Assembly: GCF_032854445.1 (NCBI RefSeq)
Contig: NC_088306.1
Span: forward strand, 11,157,386-11,221,385
Length of the DNA stretch: 64,000 bases
Direction of reading: 5' to 3'
Source of the DNA: Liolophura sinensis
Taxonomy: Eukaryota; Mollusca; Polyplacophora; Chitonida; Chitonidae
The position numbers were made by a program, and so were the translations under genes. The notes beneath the pieces were generated by a model. It searched no databases. It saw only the letters and a program-made list of their open reading frames with translations, and was not told where the DNA came from. Below are positions 59,738 through 64,000 of the stretch, piece after piece (position 1 is the first letter of the stretch; every line of letters begins with the position of its first letter).

Positions 59738-61491
59738 CACCGGTCGTAATTAAGATTCTTTGATCAACATTTGTTATTTTCGTTTTCACGTGATAAGAAA
59801 CCGGCGACGCATTTAATTTTCCGCCGTAATTTTCAACCGAAAAGCGGCATGTGTGTGCTGTTACGACTTAGATGTTAAGGGACCACATCCAAATTTCCGA
59901 AAGCTTACTAAGCGGTATTAGGCGTAAAACATCGTTCCTCAAATAATAATGGCGTAAAAACAAAGTTGGGATTAGTATAAATAAGATAAAGGCAGAAAGA
60001 GAAATGTCAATAATGACCTTTTTCCTATTTAATTTACACACTGAATCAAAAACTTAAATAAGCCAATTTACATATTGGCCAGTATTAACCTAAAAGTTGT
60101 CCGTTTCCTTAACAACAGTGCCAGGAAGTGTTTGAGTAGCAAAAAATTATGAATATCATATGTAAATCCTTTTACAGTGTAACTGAAATGAACAACCGTG
60201 TATAAGCTAACGAATTGACATTTCTTGTACTGACAGTGTACATGTATTGACCTAATATATAATCTGACATACATAAATTCGTAAATCTTCATCTGTTATG
60301 TGTCTGTTCACAAAATTGCTTTACTAACATTCATAGCTTCATTATTTTACTTAATGATGTGTACCATGGAACCTGTATAGGCCTACATGCCTTTATACCA
60401 TTTCAGGATAGGACTTGGTATCCATGCAGATTGCGTAAAATGTAAAGTTAAGGGTCTGTTTCGTCTCTTTGAACTCCAGATGGCTTGATCCGTGGTCCAG
60501 TCTTTGGTGAGGTGGTGGTGGTTAAGATATACTTTGAAATATGCTTTGCGGTACATATTATACAGCCCATTAGATAGAAATGTCGCAAACCTCTAACTGG
60601 GCCGTTTTCTGGCATTTCTTCCCAAATAATGAGGGATTATTTCATTGGTTTAGAAGAGCGAATGGTGGAGTGGAAGTTTTGTGTTCTAAGGTGGATTGTA
60701 TGATCATTCAACCATTTTTTATGTGTCCTTGCAGAAAGCATGCTATGTTATTAATAAAACTATGCTACTGTGGAGAGATGCCTGAACTGGTTCTGTAGTA
60801 TTAACATTTTCTTTCAAAAAGTGTGACAACTTCCTGTGTCCAATCACGAACGAGCTTTCATTCTCGATTCGTCCCAGCTGCAGAAAACATCACAAATATG
60901 GCCGAGACAAACACGGTGTAGCCTTACTTGACCAACAGTTTCCTAATATTTAACAGGTTTTTGTTCGCTTCAAGAAAGAATTTCTCGCGCAGAGGAAGGA
61001 ATCAGGCAGACATTTCCTGCTAGGTGCTTCTGAGATTTGAGTAAGAACCTTGAGAAACTGAAATAGGGAACGCAGAAAGGGTACGGCGACTTGAAAGATC
61101 ATACAAAAACAGGCCGGGGTCTAAAATACCATTAAATGACCCTGGCCGAATTGAGAGCATTTCATTTTGCAATAGTTCCCTTACTCCTGTAAAAGAGCAC
61201 ACGAAATAGCTAATGGCTGAACCGCAGCATGCATACACAGAAAAGAAAGTTAAGTTTTACTGATACTTGATACAGTTATGTAACTAAAGAGTTAAATAAG
61301 AAAGGCGTTCTTGTTAACAGATAAATGTATTTAACTCAAACATAGTGCCCCAGTATTGAAGATATAAACTTCAAGAAAAGGGCAGATAGTTTGACACAGC
61401 TGAGAACTGCATAGCAGGCCATCAACAAGATGAACTTGACAAACGGAAGATAGTTTGTGTGAGCACTGAATCCGTATGTGAATACTATACT
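59738..61491. promoter_or_regulatory. Divergent intergenic region between RANBP2 and the FAM122-like gene
   Basis: The two coding starts lie head to head, 1,754 bp apart. Seen motifs: a CACGTG E-box at 59787-59792 near the RANBP2 start, and on the FAM122 side an ETS-like ACTTCCTG (60828-60835), a CCAAT box (60840-60844) and a YY1-like AAATATGGCCG (60894-60904). No TATA box stands out. Transcription start sites cannot be fixed from sequence. The rest of the segment shows no convincing gene. Confidence 0.5.
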
Positions 61492-61604
61492 ATGGAAGTG
61501 GACCCTCCAACTACAAGTGCATCTTCTAATGGCAACAGCAATTTGAAGCGCTCCAATAGCGCGCCTATGATAAATGTGTTGGCTGCTACACATGTTGAAC
61601 CAAG
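61492..61604 (+). CDS. FAM122-like exon 1
   Basis: It starts at ATG 61492 and ends CCA AG|GTAAGC (phase 2). The RSNSAP motif is the diagnostic block. The frame stays open for about 100 bp upstream without another ATG. Confidence 0.85.
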
Positions 61605-63577
61605 GTAAGCATATGTATGGAAATAATTAAACAGTTACAGGTCACAACTCAGGGAAATCATTTCTGAAAATATGCTATTAAATATTCACTATTTGCTGTC
61701 ACTTTTGATTTGAAATATTCTATGCAGCCTTTATGTGGTAGTGTGTAGTATGTAAATATGTGTACATCTCAAAGGTATGGATACACTTGACTCAAACATT
61801 CAAACCTCACCACTTAAGATATAATTTTGGTACATTTTCAAATAATTCACAATAATAGTCTCTCTCCCCACCCCACCCCACTCAACTTCCATGTTTTTGA
61901 CTGACGGGCCTTGGTGAAAATAAGTGTTCAGCGATGCTTGTGGGGCCAATTTTGCAGTTCAACCACTGAAAACCACTTTAAAAAACGGAAAGGGCAAGCT
62001 TCCTGATGAGGTTTATGATGGGTAAACAAGTAATGTTATGATGTGGCCCAAGTCTGGATATAATGTAAAGTTGCTGTGGGACATAATGACAAATCTGACA
62101 GCTATTCACATTATTAAAAAAAGTTACAATCAGAATGTTATTTACATTACAGTTTTGGCCTGTTACAGACAATTGGCCCCTGTCAAAGTACTATTTGGTG
62201 CAGGACATTGTCTATGTACTCCTGCTTATTTCCAGGCTTGTGGTCATATGCTTTATCTTCATGTACATCTAGGAGTAATAAAACGTCATTAGTAATTCCC
62301 ACCTAACATGTATCTTTATAAACTCACTTCCATAAGCAGACTTTTTACCTTGCGTGTGCTGTCCTGAGGATGGGGCCTTCCCTGGCTCAGTTGGTTAGCG
62401 CACTAGCGCAGCATAATGACCCAGGAGCCTCTCACCAATGCCGTCGCTGTGAGTTCAAGTCCAGCTCATGCTGGCTTCCTCTCCGGCCATATGTAGGAAG
62501 GTCTGACAGCAACTTGCGGATAGTCGTGGGTTTCCCCCGGGCTCTGCCTGGTTTCCACCCACCATAATGCTGGCCACTGTCGTATAAGTGAAATTCTTGA
62601 GTACGGCGTAAAACACTAATCAAATAAATAAATAAATAAGTTCTGAGGGTGTTTTTGCCTGTATTCTCGACAGTAAACATCCCTCAGTTTTGTCAGTATT
62701 CTTCAGGTTAGCTGAGCCTTGTGTGTTTATCAAGATGTATACAGGTATTGTAGGTCACACAAGTACGTGGGTAGGTCTGCCAGTAACCTCTGGATGTTGT
62801 GGGTTTTCTCCTGGCTCTGCATGGTTTCCTCCCACCTTAAGGCTGGCCATCATCTTACAAGTGAAATATTCTGGAGTATGGCGTACAGCACAAATCAAAT
62901 AAATGTATTTCACCTACAATTTGGTATTTGAAAAAACACTTTCAGAAGCACTTAAAAGCCATAAAATGAACCATGCAAATCATGCAAAATGCCTCACTTG
63001 AAAACTGCTGAATTTTATGTGAAATACAGTAATTCTTGAAAAAGTTGACTTGGCTTTGTTCTCTCCATTTGTAACTACCATATCTGTTTCTAACTTGACA
63101 GCTCCAGTTTGTTCCGGTCCTCGGAATCCTCTAGACTGAGAAGATTCAGTTCAAGCTCTGCTTCTCTTAATTTACAAGCCTCAGTAAGACTTTTTCTATG
63201 TAGTTATGGGCCCATTGTATTTTCTCATGTGTCTGTTTTGGTGTTTTTATGATAGATGTACATTGATATAATAATGCATTTCATGAAAGATGGAAATGAA
63301 AACAAATATTGTGTGGCTAAAAATGGTCTCTAAATTACATGGTTATATTGATGGACATATATATAGTAGTTCTTGACAAATGAGTGTTCTTTCACATGTA
63401 TAGTATATTCATGTAATTGAATGTAAATGCACAGTTTCGGACAATTGTCTGATCAGCCAAATAAATCTATACCCGTCTGTTTGTCCATCTTTAGACTCCG
63501 GTGAAAATTCCTGACCGAGTGAATCAGATCAAACATGAAGAAAGTCACATTACCCACAGGGAGACAGCCCACGAACG
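61492..63577 (+). CDS. FAM122/PABIR-family gene (PP2A-B55 inhibitor family), first three coding exons, 3' end outside the window
   Basis: Coding exons: 61492-61604, 63102-63183 and 63495-63577, all GT/AG with phases 2, 0 and 2. Exon 1 begins MEVDPPTTSASSNG and holds LKRSNSAPMINVL, the family's hallmark (LRRSNSAPLIHGL in vertebrates). Exon 2 is Ser/Arg-rich (SRLRRFSSSSASLN). Exon 3 has VNQIKHEESHITHRETAHER, matching LHQIKQEEGMDLINRETVHE. In vertebrates FAM122A/PABIR1 is a phosphoprotein that inhibits PP2A-B55 and is controlled by CHK1. The RxxS sites in exon 1 suggest similar control, by inference. The following EVQTAMQ-type exon is not in the window. The start is the first ATG in frame; an upstream non-coding exon is possible. 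Confidence 0.85.
61605..62372 (+). other. First part of the FAM122-like intron 1, nothing recognised
   Basis: Unique sequence; overlapping 64- and 84-codon frames lack signatures. Confidence 0.5.
62373..62640 (+). mobile_element. Full-length tRNA-SINE
   Basis: Head GGCCTTCCCTGGCTCAGTTG with B box GAGTTCAAGTCC, tail (AAAT)n. Imperfect flanking repeats TCCTGAGG and TTCTGAGG suggest an aged target-site duplication. Confidence 0.92.
62756..62905 (+). mobile_element. tRNA-SINE 3' fragment
   Basis: ACGTGGGTAGGTCTGCCAGT to CAAATCAAATAAATG; diverged, 115 bp after the previous SINE. Confidence 0.85.
63102..63183 (+). CDS. FAM122-like exon 2
   Basis: This 82-nt exon runs from phase 2 to phase 0, from acceptor TTGACAG to donor GTAAGAC. 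It encodes a Ser-rich linker (SSLFRSSESSRLRRFSS). Confidence 0.8.
63495..63577 (+). CDS. FAM122-like exon 3
   Basis: This 83-nt exon runs from phase 0 to phase 2, acceptor TCTTTAG, donor GTCAGTTT. IKHEESHITHRETAHER is the family's second signature. Confidence 0.88.
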
Positions 63578-64000
63578 GTCAGTTTTACAAGAAGAGTAGA
63601 TTTTTTACAGTAAAGCGATTTTCTATGATTAAATGAAGGCAGGTGAGAGTGCCAAGCTTTGTCATTGTTTTCTCAAAAAGTTTCATTCTGGCAAAGAGAT
63701 TTAAAGTGTTAAAGTTTAGACTTCTGGCTGTTGACCAATGTTGTACAGTAAGATTACAGTTAATGATCGAGATTTTCGAACAAATTTCTGTTTTGTTTTT
63801 AGTTGCAAATAAAGGTTCTAAAATGTGACTTAAAATTCTGTAGGTGCAGTTTCAGTCAAGTGTAAGTAAGTGAATAAGTAAGTAAGCCAAATCATAGTCA
63901 CTTTGTCCTTGTCCTGCTGCTTTTTTCCTGGCTTATACAGGTGAAAGTTTTGAACTTGCATAAACAGATCTCCGATTGTCTTAAAAACACTCTAAAGTTT

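Noticed and set aside
60580-60798. 72-codon plus-strand frame in the divergent intergenic region
   Set aside because: No similarity recognised and no link by phase or splice sites to the FAM122-like exon 1; may be chance or part of an untranslated leader.

Overview
The window is animal nuclear DNA: intron-rich, AT-leaning and full of short interspersed elements and minisatellites. The most frequent mobile element is a tRNA-derived SINE. It has a tRNA-like head with A and B boxes, a conserved 3' block reading ATTGGTGTTTTACGCCGTA on the opposite strand, and an (AAAT)n tail. Together with the divergence of the proteins from vertebrates, it suggests a marine lophotrochozoan, probably a mollusc. 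That placement is inference, not proof.

Nearly the whole window (106-59737, minus strand) is one gene, the orthologue of the nucleoporin RANBP2/Nup358. I traced 48 phase-compatible coding exons from a clear start codon at 59737 to an exon at 106-232 that ends in a splice donor, so the 3' end lies outside the window. If all exons are joined they encode about 3,235 residues. In order these are: an N-terminal TPR/alpha-helical domain (22 small exons, 29799-59737); one 4-kb exon (25387-29407) with a degenerate RanBD-like segment, RanBD1, two RanBP2-type zinc fingers, FG repeats and RanBD2; a single SUMO-E3-like internal repeat with a SUMO-interacting motif (24276-24503); FG linker exons; RanBD3 over three exons (16855-20050); an array of 18 copies of a 105-bp exon (8947-16153; 15 intact, 3 decayed); and a divergent RanBD4 (106-4214).

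The 105-bp exon array is the most unusual feature. All 15 intact copies are phase 1-1, keep an open frame and GT/AG splice sites, and encode a 35-residue unit (34 in one copy). They could extend or shorten the linker between RanBD3 and RanBD4 by whole units. The unit weakly resembles the lead-in segment that precedes RanBDs.

At the right end, 1.75 kb from the RANBP2 start and divergent from it, lie the first three coding exons of a FAM122/PABIR-family gene (61492-63577, plus strand), the PP2A-B55 inhibitor family. It continues past the right edge. The intergenic segment has promoter-like motifs.

The introns hold at least nine tandem arrays. Two of them (19585-19933 and about 33690-34840) are built from copies of an exon's own 3' end plus its 5' splice site. 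There are also two large inverted-repeat (foldback) elements, a TIR-bearing MITE-like family with two copies, about two dozen SINE copies, and long G/C homopolymer and G-quadruplex tracts. I see no non-SINE tRNA, rRNA, CRISPR or prokaryotic feature.
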